Positions 5,724 through 5,724 of a DNA stretch of 5,724 nucleotides are shown piece after piece (positions within the stretch are counted from its first letter, which is position 1; each line of letters opens with the position of its first letter). The DNA is from Gammaproteobacteria bacterium (GTDB lineage: Bacteria; Pseudomonadota; Gammaproteobacteria; Pseudomonadales; Azotimanducaceae_A), in NCBI GenBank assembly GCA_026713405.1, contig JAPOON010000154.1, positions 1 through 5,724 on the forward strand, read 5' to 3'. Made by a program: the position numbers and the translations under genes. The notes beneath the pieces were generated by a model. The model did no database searches and had not been told where the DNA came from. It saw only the letters and a list, made by a program, of their open reading frames with translations.

Positions 5724-5724
5724 A

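Noticed and set aside
1..5724. tRNA or rRNA genes, CRISPR arrays, insertion sequence transposases, phage genes
   Set aside because: No cloverleaf, spaced direct repeats, transposase motif or phage-like protein was seen on either strand.

Overview
The window is GC-rich and reads like the chromosome of a Gram-negative proteobacterium, most likely a gammaproteobacterium. The reasons are a TonB-dependent receptor remnant, a secreted murein lytic transglycosylase with a Sec signal peptide, a possible sigma-E-like promoter, and palindromes of the GGGGTCAGAGTCAATT type that I recall as common in proteobacteria. The species cannot be named from this sequence.

Layout. Positions 1-172 (+) are the last 56 codons of a class III PLP-dependent aminotransferase. 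It converges on a Phd/VapB-PIN toxin-antitoxin pair (194-846, -), whose promoter region holds an inverted repeat overlapping the likely -35 and -10 boxes. Next come two codirectional metabolic genes on the minus strand: an amidohydrolase of the D-aminoacylase type (1978-3678) and, 25 bp downstream of it, a phytanoyl-CoA dioxygenase (PhyH)-type Fe(II)/2-oxoglutarate oxygenase (951-1952). They probably form an operon. The stretch 3679-4160 holds the upstream region of that operon and, on the plus strand, a decayed C-terminal piece of a TonB-dependent receptor. That piece runs head-on into a VOC/glyoxalase-like gene (4156-4599, -). The last gene is a lytic transglycosylase (4693-5607, -), bracketed by two related palindromes at 4641-4696 and 5676-5723.

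How the parts may work together. The amidohydrolase and oxygenase could act in sequence on an N-acylated or amide substrate, with the neighbouring aminotransferase and the lost TonB receptor belonging to the same uptake and catabolism locus. This is inference from proximity only. The toxin-antitoxin pair has its own promoter and is an independent module. The lytic transglycosylase is a cell-wall enzyme, possibly under envelope-stress control.

I do not see a clearly new defence or mobile system. The observations most worth following are the palindrome pair around the transglycosylase gene, the sigma-E-like promoter in front of it, the amidohydrolase that lacks two histidines expected in classical D-aminoacylases, and the receptor remnant.
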